64,000 nucleotides of DNA from Macrosoma leucophasiata (taxonomy: Eukaryota > Arthropoda > Insecta > Lepidoptera > Hedylidae): the NCBI GenBank assembly GCA_036365455.1, contig JAWQUS010000016.1:12361001-12425000 (forward strand). The letters run 5' to 3'. Below the pieces are notes generated by a model. The model made no database searches and had not been told where the DNA came from. It saw only the letters and a list, made by a program, of their open reading frames with translations. This document shows, one piece after another, positions 24,101 through 35,731 of this stretch (its first letter is position 1; each line of letters starts with the position of its first letter). Position numbers and translations under genes: made by a program.

Positions 24101-27100
24101 GTACGTGGCAGACGTGACTGGCTTTGGTATCCTGGTCTTGGATGTGTTGAAGAATCTTTCATGGAGGGTGACACACCGCTATATGTTCCCCTATCCGTCA
24201 CGAGGCACTTTCACTATCGATGGTTTGTTTCACCTCATTATCATTTTGTACTTGGTCATATTTTATAGGCTTTGGGTGAACTACACTTCTATTTGATACT
24301 AGCTGTGCCCGCGACTTCGTCTACGTGACAAAAATATGATTGTTCAGTATCTACACGGACGAAGTCGTGAGCGCAGCTAGTATAAAAGTAGCGTAAGTTA
24401 CTCCTTATGTCATCAGCTATCTGCCAGTGAAAGTCCCGTCAAAATCGGAGACACTCAAATTCTGTTTATTTGTATGTAGGTATGTATGTATGTATGGTTG
24501 TATGGAGATAAAAGTAGCCTAAGTTACTTCTTATCATATCACATCAGCTATCTGCCAGTGGAAGACCCGTCAAAGTCGGATACACTCCAATTCTACTTAT
24601 TTGTATGTAGGTATGTATATGTGTATGGATGTCGGAAAATCGGTCAAGCCGTTCCCAAGATTAGCCCCGCCAAACAGACTGACAAAAAATTTTCTAATCA
24701 CATATTTGTGTTAGAAATCGATCTAATAACATCCCCTGGTATTTATTTTTTCAATATTTTTAATGTATAGAATTTACACTTTTACAGATTTATTATAAGT
24801 ATAGATAACGACATTAAGATACTATTAGGTATCAAACTAAATGTTCACAAAATGATAATTTTTAATGTACCTAATGAGATGGCACTTAAATGTTCAGTAT
24901 AAAGGTAGTTGGTAAGTGAATAATGTAGCCAACAAACATCTACACAAACACTTGAGGTCATATGAGTTGCCTCTGCTGAGGTCCATTTTTTTGCCTCTGA
25001 ATTAGGAAACCATAAATTGACTAACTGGAACACGTTTGTGTTGAACACTATCATTACTCTCCAGACTCATTAGGTTATGCAGCGGTGCCTACGTCCTCCA
25101 ATACTGGAAATATACCATCAGTAAAGAGTAGATAGTACTAAAATTGTTTTAGTTTTGAACAATTATAAATCATTGACTTCGACAGATTTTACGTCAATTA
25201 TTAGGGGAAAAAATACCAACTTATGGTTGATAAACGCTACCGTAATTTCTACACCAGAAACTACATAGGTATATGCTGTTTATACACGTTCACATAAAAA
25301 TAAAACATTTAAAAACATACAATAAGTTCATTGGTATAAGATAGACCCCAATCAAAAAAAGATTTGTATGTAATATGGATGATGTTATGTATGTAATATA
25401 ACATTATCATTCGTAGGTATTAAGCATACATGCAAACACCCACGATCCGAATGATAGGTACGTTTATCTAATAGATGTCTAGCCTATTGAAAATAGAATT
25501 AGTTATAGAGGTTGAGTATTTTAAATTATAGAAATTTTGGGATCTGACGGGAAGGGAGCAGAGTATTTTTTGAAATTATAGATGTTTTTACGTTATAAAG
25601 GTTTGAGTTATCGAGGTTCTACATAACATTTGCATATCCTGAATTTGCATGCAATAAAGTCATATATAATTATGTCCACAGTATTTTTTAGAGAATGTGT
25701 ATCGTTCATCAGCTGATCTACGCATAATTAATCCCTTCTATGATTTACCGAGTACCTACTTCTAGAATCCAAAAATACTATATTTGATCTAATAAATTTA
25801 AACCCTACCTCTAGACGTAAAGAGTTACCTATATTTAGAAAATTTTATTAAATTAATAATCGACAAAATTGAAAGTGAACATTATAGGTACCTACTCCAG
25901 AAAAATGTTAAAGGAAAATACTATAATTCGTGAATTTTAACAAGTGATGTAGGTATACAATCAGAACTGAAAACAAAATGAATTCGAATACAAAATGCGG
26001 TCCAAATTGTAAGCATGCGGAACATTGACTCATATTGTAAATTCCGCTTTGTTACCTACTTGATTATAATAAATACCCATGTATCCTTATCATCTATTCA
26101 TACCTCTATGAATATTATAGTTAAGTTGATAAATTGTACTATAAATGAATACATATATTGTATATAAATATATACCTAATAATACTCGCAATGGTAAACA
26201 AAGGAATGTACTTTCTAAAAGAGGGTCAATAGCTCTGACAATGGGGTCAATGGACTCACCTCACAGTCACCTGTATATTAATATATTATGGACCAAGTAA
26301 TACAAGGAGCATTTTTCATAAGGCCCGGCATCGGGCATCATGAATTGATGATAACTATTCTTCAATAATTAGCTGAAACATCAAGAATAATAAAATTATC
26401 GTTTCACAAAACGTCCGATTTATATTATTATGTAAATATTTTACAACATTAGTTATTAGGTTTATAAAATAAAAGAATTAAAGAAAACGATTTTACAGGA
26501 TTTTTTTAATAGGTATAATTGAAGCAAACATTTTAAAGCGTTTTTAAAAATTAAAGGACAAACTAAAACATTTTTTAACTGGGGGAGACCTTTGCCCAGC
26601 AATGGGACACTAAAGGTTAATTAAATAAGAAACGATAAACTTAGGACGTGAAGTGATCTTATCATACTCGAAAATGGTATAAATAATTGGTCATACGCTA
26701 CTGATAACACCCTTATATACTTATCAATCTGATAATTAAGATTGGCACAAAATTTTTCATTTAGAAAGTGTTTGTACATTTTGTACCACGCTTGGTTTGA
26801 ATGGAAACCCTCATGTTGTTATGTAACACAATATTAACATTTTTGGTTTATTTCCAGCTGAAAGTTTTGACTTGATGGATGGTGTATTTGGTTTGGCGTT
26901 AACTCCGTATCAGCCTGGAGAGGACCGCTACCTGTATTTCCACGCGCTCGCATCCACCACTGAAAATCTAGTCCCTACGAGCTATCTGAGGAACGAATCC
27001 TTTATCACCAATCCTAACGCTGATCCCAATTCAATAATGGTAAGAGAACTTTTGATAATTTTACATTTTAAATAAATAAGTAACTAGCTTTCCGCTCGCT

Positions 27101-27895
27101 GCGCTAGCGTAGACTTCACGATGTTACCCATTTCATAATAATATCGTATTTGCCGTTTCAACCCACGTTTTACCCTTTTCGTAGCGCTATTTTCGACCGT
27201 AAAAAAATATATTTCTGTTATATTATATTTTATTAACTTCAGGGCTTTATGTATTCATTTGAGAACCCAGAGAATAAAAAGGTCGAGGAACCTTTTCTGT
27301 ATTGGTATAATCTACGTACTCACATTACACAAAAAATACACTCTCCAAATTTCATGGACGAGCGGTTCAGGATCTGGGTTGTTTAGTCAGTCAGGCCTTT
27401 GAATTGTATTTATTACTTTTACAAATTTTAATTATACATTGTGTTCCATCTTCATTTCAGGTCTTACCTGAAGAACGACCCAACCAGTCAGCAGCTGAAG
27501 TAATAGATAACAACAAAATTATGTACTTTGGCTTAATGGAACCTCCCTGCATCTTGTGTTGGAACACCGGCACTGAGTTTTCTAACCGTAACTTCCATCA
27601 GGTTGCTCTAGACAGAGAATCTCTACAGTTTGCGAGTGGCATCAAAGTAGTCAACAATCTGAAAGGCCAACAAGAACTGTGGGTATTAACTTCGAGCTTC
27701 CAACGTGTGATGACGGGCTCACTCAGCTCTGACAGAATAAACTTCAGGATCCACGCAGAAAAGATTCCTATCCTGATGGCCAATTCCCCATGTGCTCATC
27801 CCCCAAAGGACCGCGGCCATGGCTCCCATGTGAATTTCGTTTCGCCGAACGCAGTGAAATTTTCGTACAAATATGGCGTTGTATCATATCTCTAG
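18180..27895 (+). CDS. Yellow / MRJP family secreted protein (possibly yellow-e clade)
   Basis: Coding exons: 18180-18396, 18990-19159, 21436-21600, 24051-24222, 26858-27039 and 27461-27895. All have GT donors and AG acceptors and phases match, giving 446 aa, usual for the family. Residues 1-24 (MAYGIERFFLLSYCLACCW..) form a signal peptide. The MRJP domain covers roughly 35-420: QWAELDFVFPS, FVTVPRFDAGRPITLGTV, NCDGMTSVFRV, QCQRMWVMDTGKI, VCPPQLLAFDL, DDCSDTFVYVADVTGFGILV, DLMDGVFGLALTP and ILCWNTG. Cysteines are in family positions, and N-glycosylation sites include NAS, NLS, NES and NQS. Yellow proteins act outside the cell in cuticle pigmentation and hardening. The six-exon layout differs from the two other Yellow genes here. 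The assignment to the yellow-e clade is my reading of motif wording and is not secure. An upstream exon at 14755 could lengthen the N terminus. An AATAAA lies at 28025. Confidence 0.93.
18575..18857 (-). repeat. SINE-like repeat, family 1, in intron
   Basis: Diverged copy with GGCGGCAAACAAGCATTCAT, AACCGGAACACGATAGTGCT, GCTAATGCGGTGGTGCCTA and GAGCTCTACCAACAGTAAAG, in the intron between 18396 and 18990. Confidence 0.7.
19351..19905. mobile_element. Foldback MITE (555 bp), palindromic over most of its length
   Basis: Left end AGTAAGGGAGCCCAAGAGGG and right end (read backwards) AGTAGGGGAGCCCAGGATGC are followed by matching TTTTTGGATTT.CTC.AGCGCGTCAGAT. Arm similarity continues inward through CTCCAC.AAATCTAAG and GAATTTTGGAT.GGAGC to near the centre. 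Two - strand frames (19405-19641, 19550-19753) lie in the arms and are by-products of the palindrome. It sits in the intron between 19159 and 21436. Confidence 0.8.
19912..20061. mobile_element. Small MITE with near-perfect 22-bp terminal inverted repeats
   Basis: AACCCCCTTATTCATAAACG at 19912 is mirrored by CGTTTATGAATAAGGGGGTT ending at 20061. The interior has CTTTGTCAGTTGCATTGTCA. A decayed relative with the same interior is at about 46045-46115. It begins only 6 bp after the foldback element. Confidence 0.85.
20690..20945 (+). repeat. SINE-like repeat, family 1
   Basis: Sense copy beginning GCTGGTGGTCAGTGTCAGAG, with GCGGGCGTAGGCACCACCGC, GTGTTCTGGTCAGGTGG and ending TGCTTGTTTGA. The A-rich tail is lost. 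Confidence 0.65.
21693..21748. repeat. Perfect 24-bp hairpin
   Basis: CATGTCTGTCCCTGATTAGG followed by GTAA (21693-21716) is exactly mirrored at 21725-21748, with an 8-base spacer. It lies in an intron of the first Yellow gene. Confidence 0.9.
22779..22930 (+). repeat. SINE-like repeat, family 1, 3' half
   Basis: GGTCTCAGGGGTGGCAACGC through GATGCTTGTTTGCCACC and a TTTACATAAAAAAAA tail. The 5' half is missing, as in 5'-truncated retroposed copies. Confidence 0.7.
23488..23931. mobile_element. MITE interrupted by a second, palindromic MITE
   Basis: Outer inverted ends CCTTATTACACGACACGG (23488) and, read backwards from 23931, CCTTATTACACGAAACTATA belong to the family at 2854-3054. An insert absent from that copy begins near 23581 with GCCCTAACTCAGTCACAGTA and ends near 23810 with its imperfect reverse complement. 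Its inner arms 23595-23635 and 23757-23797 are nearly identical. Confidence 0.78.
24299..24803 (+). repeat. Retroelement copy with duplicated 123-bp unit and head-to-head ends
   Basis: ACTAGCTGTGCCCGCGACTT (24299) faces an inverted partner ending at 24380. Then two tandem units of about 123 bp each carry CATCAGCTATCTGCCAGTG, CCCGTCAAA.TCGGA.ACACTC and a (GTAT)n stretch (24384-24506, 24507-24632). The 3' part runs GATTAGCCCCGCCAAACAGA to TTATTATAAGTATAGATA. A related copy lies in reverse orientation at 47015-48052. Confidence 0.65.
24890..25125 (-). repeat. Diverged SINE-like repeat, family 1
   Basis: AACTGGAACACG, GTTGAACACTATCATT, GGTTATGCAGCGGTGCCTAC and a terminal ACCATCAGTAAAG keep the family order with many substitutions. 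The copy is older than most here. Confidence 0.55.
25130..26855. other. Intronic AT-rich DNA
   Basis: Part of the intron 24223-26857. Apart from short fragments of family 2 SINE (about 25420-25446) and a LINE tail (26578-26615, GGGGGAGACCTTTGCCCAGC) I see nothing specific. Confidence 0.5.
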
Positions 27896-28024
27896 AAATT
27901 CAAACCATGTCCGATCACTTACTAGACAGGTTTTCTTGGTTTAACCATTACTGGCCATACAGAATCGATTATTAATAACATTGTTGTAATTAAGAGTTTA
28001 TCCGTGTAGATACGTATTAATTTT

Positions 28025-28030
28025 AATAAA
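28025..28030 (+). terminator. Polyadenylation signal of the first Yellow gene
   Basis: Canonical AATAAA 130 bp after the stop codon at 27893-27895. Confidence 0.6.
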
Positions 28031-28124
28031 TTATTGTATTTTAATAATCTTATAGTGTTTCTTTAAGTAGACATCTATACCTATGTACTATCGGAGAACT
28101 GGTTGGTTGACCACACATGCATCT

Positions 28125-28290
28125 TATGTGGTAGTAATACAAGATATATCTGACTGATTTTGGATAAGCGGCGAGTTTCCCGGCTGTTAGGTACAGCCGG
28201 GTAACTCTTCGTAGTGGCGTAGACCACACTACCTGCTTACCTTTTAGATGACTGCAACCTGTAGACATTTACACAACCAGAGGTAAAAAA
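28125..28290. repeat. Decayed repeat fragments
   Basis: GGATAAGCGGCGAGTTTCCC resembles the foldback words at 11758 and 15160. ATGACTGCAACCTGTAGACA..ACCAGAGGT is a family 1 piece. Confidence 0.4.
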
Positions 28291-28523
28291 AATAATTATG
28301 AGCATTATATGAGTATGATGTTCAAAGAATAGTAGTGTGGGTACTCTTAAATAACAAAACTAAAAAGAAGTGAGTAGGGACTAAAAAGTATTACCCCACG
28401 CAAGATTTTACTTGCTACAATTGCAACAGCTTTTGAAATGTAAATACTTTGTTCGACATTGTATAGTGTTTGCACAGTAAATTCTATTATCGTAAAAGTG
28501 AAACGCAAAAATAAGCAAACCAA

Positions 28524-28529
28524 TTTATT
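28524..28529 (-). terminator. Polyadenylation signal of the C16orf89-like gene
   Basis: AATAAA on the - strand, 17 bp downstream of the stop codon at 28546-28548. Confidence 0.6.
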
Positions 28530-28545
28530 AATATTCATAAGTGTT

Positions 28546-31500
28546 TTATACTAGTACATCATATTGAAACGCTTGATCAGTCTCTAGTAGGGTTCTGACG
28601 TATAGTACCAGAGATCCAAGGGCCATGGCAGATGTCAGTGAATTACAGGTGCCACCATCTGAAGCAGCAGCCTTCTTGACTCTATACTCTTCCTGTAATA
28701 AAGCAAAACATAATTATCCGAAGTAAAGCTTTTTATCCATTATATGAACCGATTTGGGCAGTTGAAGACGTTTAAGCACACAATTTTCTATTAGAAATGT
28801 TCGTAGATATTCTTACACTTCTTCACAACTTCTCACATATCTTCCAATGTAACGGTGAATAGTACACCTATCGGAGATATGTCTCGCAGTCTCACAACTC
28901 GCTGCAGTTGGATAAGTTTCGAGTTCTGGTCCTGAAGGATAACCTACATTGTGTCGTTTCATAAAAGCTTCTCAGAACTCGATTTATAATTTAAGTTATT
29001 ATTAAGTAAAATTGTTTGTAGTGGCCCAATGATTTATTGAAGATTGGAATTGAGTTTGAGAATGATAATAAAAAATATATTCCTCGGTCACAACCGTCCA
29101 TGAAAACGTAAATAATAATAACATGACAATAACTTTAAAAAGACAATCACTCTCAAATAAAACACTCTGAAATTATTGCCATACATATAGAAAATCTTCG
29201 TAATTAGTAAAGAAACTAGATAGTGTAGCGCTCACTATACTCGTATATATAAAGTTCCATCTCGTGGAACACTGAGGAACACACAAGTACTTATCGAGCA
29301 CGGAACATGGCGTAAGACCGCGCTGAATCGCGTATACGCAGTTTTTGTATGAGGATTTGTTTAATATATACGTATTGGCAATTGTATACTATAAATGTTT
29401 ACAATTTGCCAAACGTTAACCGTTGGGGAGCGGCCCAATATATAAGTCACGCCTCGTCAAAAGGTCCTTCCTTTTTGTCGTAAGAACATTTCTATTCCTA
29501 TACATTATTATTTTAAGTAAGAGAACCTCTTTTTCCTTCAAAGGGGCAGCTGTGGCTGGTCCAATGAATCCTGTAAGTTTTAAAAATGGTTGTCGATCAT
29601 CAGCATAGCATCCTTTGGGTTCCTGCCAGGACATGATTTTATTCATCCACCGAGGTTTTATAAATTCTCCATAACCTTGGGACGCGCAGAATAATACTGA
29701 AAATGGTTTAGTAAATATAATTGTTAGTAAGTAAAGACGAAGGTACGTACTTAAGATAAAAAAGAAGTAAAAACAACGGAACTAAGGTGGTACTTAACGA
29801 CAAAAGAATCGCAAAAAGTTTGACTATGAGTTAGATGCAGGTCATCTATATCTCAAAAACAATAACAATTTCATGGCTTCTATGCGTATCGGCGTTCATC
29901 AAATCAACTGATTGATTTCTTTTACTAAATCATAAGAGCTAACTAAAAAAATATATTATTATAATATTTGGCTTACTTTGCTGCATAAACAACGTTGTCG
30001 TGCCGGCAGGATGATCCCAAGCCTCGAGAGATTTCGTTTCCTTATAAATTTGAATGCACAGTTTATAAATATAAGCAGATAGGTCAACGCCATCCATACA
30101 ATCAAATAGTCGGGCAAGTGTCATAGCCCGGACTCTGCTCGTCTGTTGAAAAGCCATTCCTGATCCTTGCATAATCTGTGCTTGGCACTCAGTGCTCATC
30201 TCGCATGCGCCGTCTGACTGGGCGGTCTGAGTTTCCATAGCCGTTATCAGCAATTGCATCATACATGCATCTGTAACAATTGCGTGTTCTTTATTCAATC
30301 CATTAAAGTATGTCAAGGCGCTTTCACCGAAATGTTTTGGACGTTCATGCGTAAATTTGATACCACCTACTTCTTGAACTAAATAAAGATGACCTTGAAT
30401 AAATTTAAGCGTGCCAGGGTTTACAATGGAAAACAAATCTGACCGAATTTTCACTATGTGAGATTAAGAATAATGATTGATACAATAAACTGGTCAAGAA
30501 ATTCAAAATAAAAAATATTGTAGATTTCCTTGATGAACAAACAATTCTAGAAACTGAACTAAGGAAAAATAGCAGGTAATAAACATAGCTAATAAAAAGT
30601 TGACTATCTAACATTTTATCGTCTCTTCATATCAAGATATGGAATAAATTAAGAACTGAAGTAGAAAGCTAATAGAATACTTACAAAGCAATTTCACCAG
30701 GGAAAGATTAGATTAGATTTTGTACGGCTCTGTAATTTCCGGCACAGGGGCATAACACCTTAGGCCTCAGGAGTGGTAACGCATCTGCATTTTGACCTTG
30801 GTCTTTGTGTGGGTGTCTATAGGCTGCAGTCATCTCTTAACATCAATGTGAACTGCATGCTTGTTTGCCACTTTCAATACATTAAAAAAAACCAGATCCA
30901 GATCTCGACTAAACGCATTTGAGTATGTACGTACGTACCTAATAATTTTCAGGTTTGGTTAGCCAAGAAAATTATTAGGTATGTGAAATATTTTAACCAA
31001 ACCTGAAAATTATTATGTACGTGAAATACTTTTTTCAGTGCTAATATTAGCACTCTGACATACTTTTCTATGTCATCACTAAATTAGTTATTTTTTCTAA
31101 ATAAAATATAAATGGCTCAAAATTAGGTAATGCCATGCAGATTCTTGGTTTTTATTTTTCAAAGAGTGATTGTGCCACATATTGTGTCTGAATACAAGTA
31201 TTTTTATTTTCAACCTAACCTCAAAAATAAATTATTTGAACCTTTTGATTGCATGAGAACATTAAAACATGGATTGATTAATGATGATAATAATGTAATC
31301 AATGGAATTAATTAGCAATTTCACCTTCATGTCGTAATTATGATTGTCGATCTTTACCTGCTGCTTTTCTGCTCGGCATCTTAGTCCTAGCATCTTGCAC
31401 ATATTGTTCGAAAGTAAATCGAAACGGCTTCTGTGTACCCATCGTACCTATTGTAATTGGTTCCAAAAAAGTTGATAAAACTTCCATGTTCTCAAAGATC

Positions 31501-34500
31501 GCTTTTGCCACTAAAATAAAATGAAAATCCAGTGAACTTTAATTAGCATGCCAATCAATGGTAGATATCGGTGGTAAATGTGAAAGCGTTGCCAGTGGCC
31601 GTAATTTAGGGAGAGAGTAAAACTACAGGTTGATAGAAAAACTATTTACGTCTGTAAAAAGTAATTGTTATGCGGTGAATAAAGGTACCCACCTTCATTA
31701 TATCAATCGTTTGCGATGGTTTGGCATAGCGTTAGAATTTCTTTTTTAGAGATGATAATAAGAAGTCGTGTATTGTTTTTCATATAATTTTAGAACCGTG
31801 AAATGCGAGGGTAAGTAAAAAGGTAAGTATCCGATAAATAAATTTCAATTTTAATGACGAATGACTTTATGCTGTAAATTTATAACTACCTAATAAAAGG
31901 AAATATGAAAATGATGTCTGTTTAATTATTTGAATAATCCGATTATATCTCGACTTAAAATACTCGAATGGAACTACATAATTTAATATGTACCTAGTTC
32001 CATTAAATATGCTAAATACCTAGTTTAAGATATAAAGTCAGGATTTATTGCAATAGATTTTTATTATTTTGTTTGTTACATGTAGAGTAATTTTGAATGT
32101 ATTACACAACACAATTTCGCAAGGTAAATAGACGCTTGCCTGTGCCTTGAAAGACAATTATCTTAAAAAATATTCTTTGTCGAGAACGTGCTATAAACTG
32201 TTTGCTTTATTTCTTCAAACACTAATTGATATTATACCATTTACACAAAGATATTGTTTACCAATTGTTTACTTCAATAACTTATATGTAGATAACTATC
32301 TACGTCGGGACCCAATATTCGATCTCAATCCATTTTTGATGACATTCGATCGATACTTTGATCCAATTTTCAAAAAGGCGCACCAATAACGAATCTACTC
32401 ATGAATTGTTTTTCTGTTGTTTTCGGGTTGCTGACAGCGAATCGATCAAAAAAACGTTTACCTGCTTTGAATTCTTGATTGGTGGGTTCCGCGGTCAAAA
32501 GTGAAGGTAATAAGTATAGGGACTGGGCGTTAATCAATCTGGCGCTAGAGGTTTCTGCTCGACAGAATTCTTTTAGTCAACAATGTATACCTAGTTAAAT
32601 ATTATTATGTTGCTAGTAGACTTTTAAATATATGAAAGGAGAATGCCTTTTTTGTATGGAGGTTTGTCCCACTTATATCCAGTTATATACGTCCAGTAAA
32701 ATTATTTGTGATGCTAAAAATATTTCAACCACATAATATATAAAAAATAGTATCTCAAAAATTATAAAATGAATCGAATACTAATTTTAATCATTGTGGC
32801 TACTCTGCCCAGGAAAGATAATTACTGTCATTATGTGTGTGATTTCTCTATAGCAAAGTACTGAGTCATCATAACAAAACTTTATTGCGCAGGCGAAACT
32901 GCGCAGGAAAGTTAAAATTGCTTTATTTTTATGGTAGGCGTAGCTTTTAGCTTTTAGCTTAGAAAATTCTTTGAGATTATTTGTCTCACGGTACGACTGA
33001 ATGCACTATAACTGCATGTAATATTGTATGTGCTATTAACACGGTACTATTGGGTGACTAATATTATTTTTGTAACTGTCAGGTCCACCACCATATAACA
33101 TATAAATACTGATACGTGCCTGTAGTTTACAATTTAAGGATAAGGATAGATAACTATTACTCGACTACCGGTTAACATATTATTAATATCCAACTGGAAC
33201 ACAATATTTACTACCACTTTTTTGCAACTTATGGTTGAGATTTTTACATTCTAGAAAACCACTCGATTATTAGATATCATCAGTGATATCTCGGTGGACT
33301 TCATTAATAGAAGTGAGCTGTCCTTATAGTTATACATTTTACTTGTTATTTTTATGGAACAACGTAATAAAGGGCAAATTATATGCTTGTTAAAAAATGA
33401 AACTGTAAACCAACCGTATTCGTAATCTTTGCTGCGGTATGTCAAAGTAGAGTAATTAGTATTGTTGCTTATACGATCCATGCGCCTCGTGATATTCTGC
33501 AAATTTTCCTTCAGTTTCCCTGGTACTGATTTGTCCAGTTCATTGATAGTATATTCTAGTTGACCTGAAAATTATACCATTATTATTACGACTTATTGAT
33601 TTAAACCTCAACATTCTTAATTATTGCCGAGACGAACAAAACTCTTCGTGCGTGTTAGTTTTGACCAGTTCGATAGGTACCAATTTTTATTTTTCGATTA
33701 TTTGTTTATATTTTTTACCGTTTGTCCTTGTGATCAGGTAATTACAATAATCGTGAAGTTATACCAGAATTCCCAGGAGCATTTGAGCATAAAATAAAAT
33801 AGTATTCAATATTGCTAAAGCAAGGATCCTAATTTATCTCCACAAATTTTAATTTTACCACTCCTTCAAGGCACTTATGTTTGATTTTAATACATACTAA
33901 ACTTATTTTCATACAATAAGAGTTTTAATGGGTAGGTAATATTAGCACTATAAATACGAAAGTAACTATCTGTCTATATCTGCCTGTTATGCTTTCACAG
34001 CTGAATCGCCGAATTATCTCACATGAAATTCGATATGGACACAGTTTGAAGACTTAGGTTTCGTACTCCAGAAGCTGCCGGCGGTTAAGTAGGTACTTAT
34101 TGTGCGTACAATCAGAATAGATCCGGAACGATCTGGGTGGCTCTTTACATACCCAGGGCCTAAGACTGGTTATTAGGCCCGGAATCTGAGACAGATGTTT
34201 ACAGCAAGCTCCGCCAACCGGTATGAGGCCCAAGTACGCTGAGGCCGAGCTGGCACACGCTGCCTCAACTATATAGCCATGCAGTCGGACGCTGCGTGCA
34301 ATATTATGTATATAAGCATATATTTATATATTAACATTACCTCTAGCTATTCCGAGAGCGATATACCACTCTGGATCCTTTGAAGGCTTCTTTTCATAAT
34401 AACTTAACAGCTTATCCAATGTAATAGATATACGGTATACTTTTGGAACATTATAAATAAAATCCTGAGTATCAAAGTATGGATAAATAGCAAGGGAACT

Positions 34501-34539
34501 CGTGACCATTGCTAAAAACGCGGTAAACCTCCCAACCAT
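28546..34539 (-). CDS. Secreted C16orf89-like protein (UPF0764 / DUF4735 family)
   Basis: Exons from the start: 34539-34341, 33564-33415, 31510-31358, 30453-29977, 29696-29527 and 28692-28546. Phases match throughout, giving 431 aa. The N terminus MVGRFTAFLAMVTSSLAIYP is a signal peptide. The second half carries the family's landmarks: TDACMMQLL, CEMSTECQAQIM, a FQQTSRVRAMTLARLFDC block, YIYKLCIQIYKE, LFMQQ followed by ILFCASQGYGEFIKPRWM, IMSWQEPKGCY and, in the last exon, DGGTCNSLTSAMALGSLVLY. Vertebrate C16orf89 has equivalent C..S..C, L.HQ.LF..A...GC, FM..I.FC...GF.DF and W...GC words. Its biochemical role is unknown. It is transcribed opposite to the Yellow genes on both sides. The end of the second exon is the least certain: a GTATAA donor after 33475 would also keep phase and would shorten the protein by 20 residues. 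The last donor (GTTCTC) is weak. Confidence 0.85.
30718..30890 (+). repeat. SINE-like repeat, family 1, 3' part
   Basis: TACGGCTCTGTAATTTCCGG, CCTTAGGCCTCAGGAGTGGT and TGCATGCTTGTTTGCCACTT with a TACATTAAAAAAA tail. It lies in an intron of the C16orf89-like gene, antisense to it. 5' truncation with an intact A-rich tail supports retroposition. Confidence 0.75.
30935..31020. repeat. Inverted repeat with 26-bp arms
   Basis: GTACCTAATAATTTTCAGGT..TTGGTT (30935-30960) pairs with 30995-31020 with one mismatch. The spacer also repeats AAAATTATTA.GTA.GTGAAATA, so the site looks like a local snap-back duplication inside an intron. Confidence 0.8.
31860..33240. other. Intron of the C16orf89-like gene, no further feature
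   Basis: Between the exons ending 31510 and starting 33415. The frame at 32147-32389 is AT-rich, lacks splice context and is on the opposite strand. I do not call it. Confidence 0.5.
33940..34310. repeat. Repeat-like segment in the first intron of the C16orf89-like gene
   Basis: AATACGAAAGTAACTATCTG and TTATGCTTTCACAGCTGAAT resemble the start of a widespread lepidopteran retroelement. The following GC-rich part (34140-34290) is unrecognised. Confidence 0.4.
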
Positions 34540-35279
34540 TTTGTGGTAGACTGAGCATTTGTGAAATTGTTTTAATTAAATGTCGTAAAATCTGCATATT
34601 GGCCACTCGTTGGTCACTGATTGGGCGACCTATATAAGACGTACTTACTTACCAACAATTTATAGTATACACGTACACAGTTAAGAAAAATGAAAGTAAT
34701 ATAAAATAGTACCTAGGATTCAAATTGAGGCTTCATAGTTGCAATCGGTTTCATCTTATAATTTGATACGAAAATTTGAATTGACCGCAGAGTTCAGATC
34801 GTTACCGTATTTAATTGACTTCTAACAAAACAGTCCTCAATAATTTAAAATAACCTAAACCAAAGCCAACGGTAATTAAACTATGATTTTTTTTTCTTGT
34901 TACAAGAAAAGCCTGAAATCACAATTCTTTCGTTCTATTTGTTACGATTAATTATGATTCCAATTAAAAAACTGAACCATCCAATGTCTTTTTAGGAAAA
35001 GTCAATAATGAACCTACAACCAGCTAGGACATAAAATTCAAATAGTGTATTGCTAATACAAAAGGAGGGCTGAATGCATTCCCCTTGAAATGTTGAGAGC
35101 ACTATTTGTCGACAGACAAAGTTTAGAACAGTGATTGTGCTTACACGTTTCCTGCGACGCGGAGTATCTTACAATATTTTTTTTTATACAAATGTGAGCG
35201 GTTTCTGAGGTTCATTCAGCTCCGCATAAATATATATATATATTTTTTGTAATATTAAGAAAATTTTGTGTGCCAAATA

Positions 35280-35727
35280 ATGTCAGTGTCTCATCAGTGG
35301 TTTCTACAATGGACTGCACCGTCTGTAATATTTACCGATGTTACAAGACAGTACAGTAATCTTGATCAAAAATGGAATGATTATGGTCCGGAATTATCGA
35401 ATCCTATTGAAGTGCCATTGGAAGTTCCTTACAATTATGATCATTTTAAACAACGAGCGAATTATGAGCCGGATCGGCCAGAAAAAAACTTTAACGGTAA
35501 GTGGTTATATAAAAAATAATGTTCTAGGAAACTCAAGGCAACATTTCAATTTAATTTAGCGTATGTACCTAATATTGTACGCTTTTGGAGCAATTTCCGC
35601 GTGCGCCGGTTAAACGATTGGTTGCACTTTCACCATTGCCAACATATTATGATATGAGGAACAGTTTCTACGATGATATGGAAATAACCATCGGTATTTG
35701 GCTATCAAAGAGGTACTTTTTATCTTA
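35280..35727 (+). other. Possible small gene or gene remnant, two coding-like pieces
   Basis: An ATG at 35280 opens a frame with balanced codon use (MSVSHQWFLQWTAPSVIFTD.. to ..EPDRPEKNFN) that meets a strong GTAAGT donor after 35495. About 95 bp on, a second coding-like frame begins QFPRAPVKRLVALSPLPTYY and ends ..IGIWLSKRYFLS at a TAG (35727). The phases do not match (the donor is phase 1, the second frame needs phase 0), so either the true acceptor is hidden or the gene is broken. Without splicing the first frame ends at 35519 (79 aa). No family is recognised. It is divergent from the C16orf89-like gene. Confidence 0.35.
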
Positions 35728-35731
35728 GAGT

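Noticed and set aside
34614..34664. TATA-like words (TATATA at 34631, TTTATA at 34659) and TCAGT on the - strand upstream of the C16orf89-like gene
   Set aside because: Spacing to the initiator (about 18 or 46 bp) does not fit a TATA promoter, so no promoter is called.
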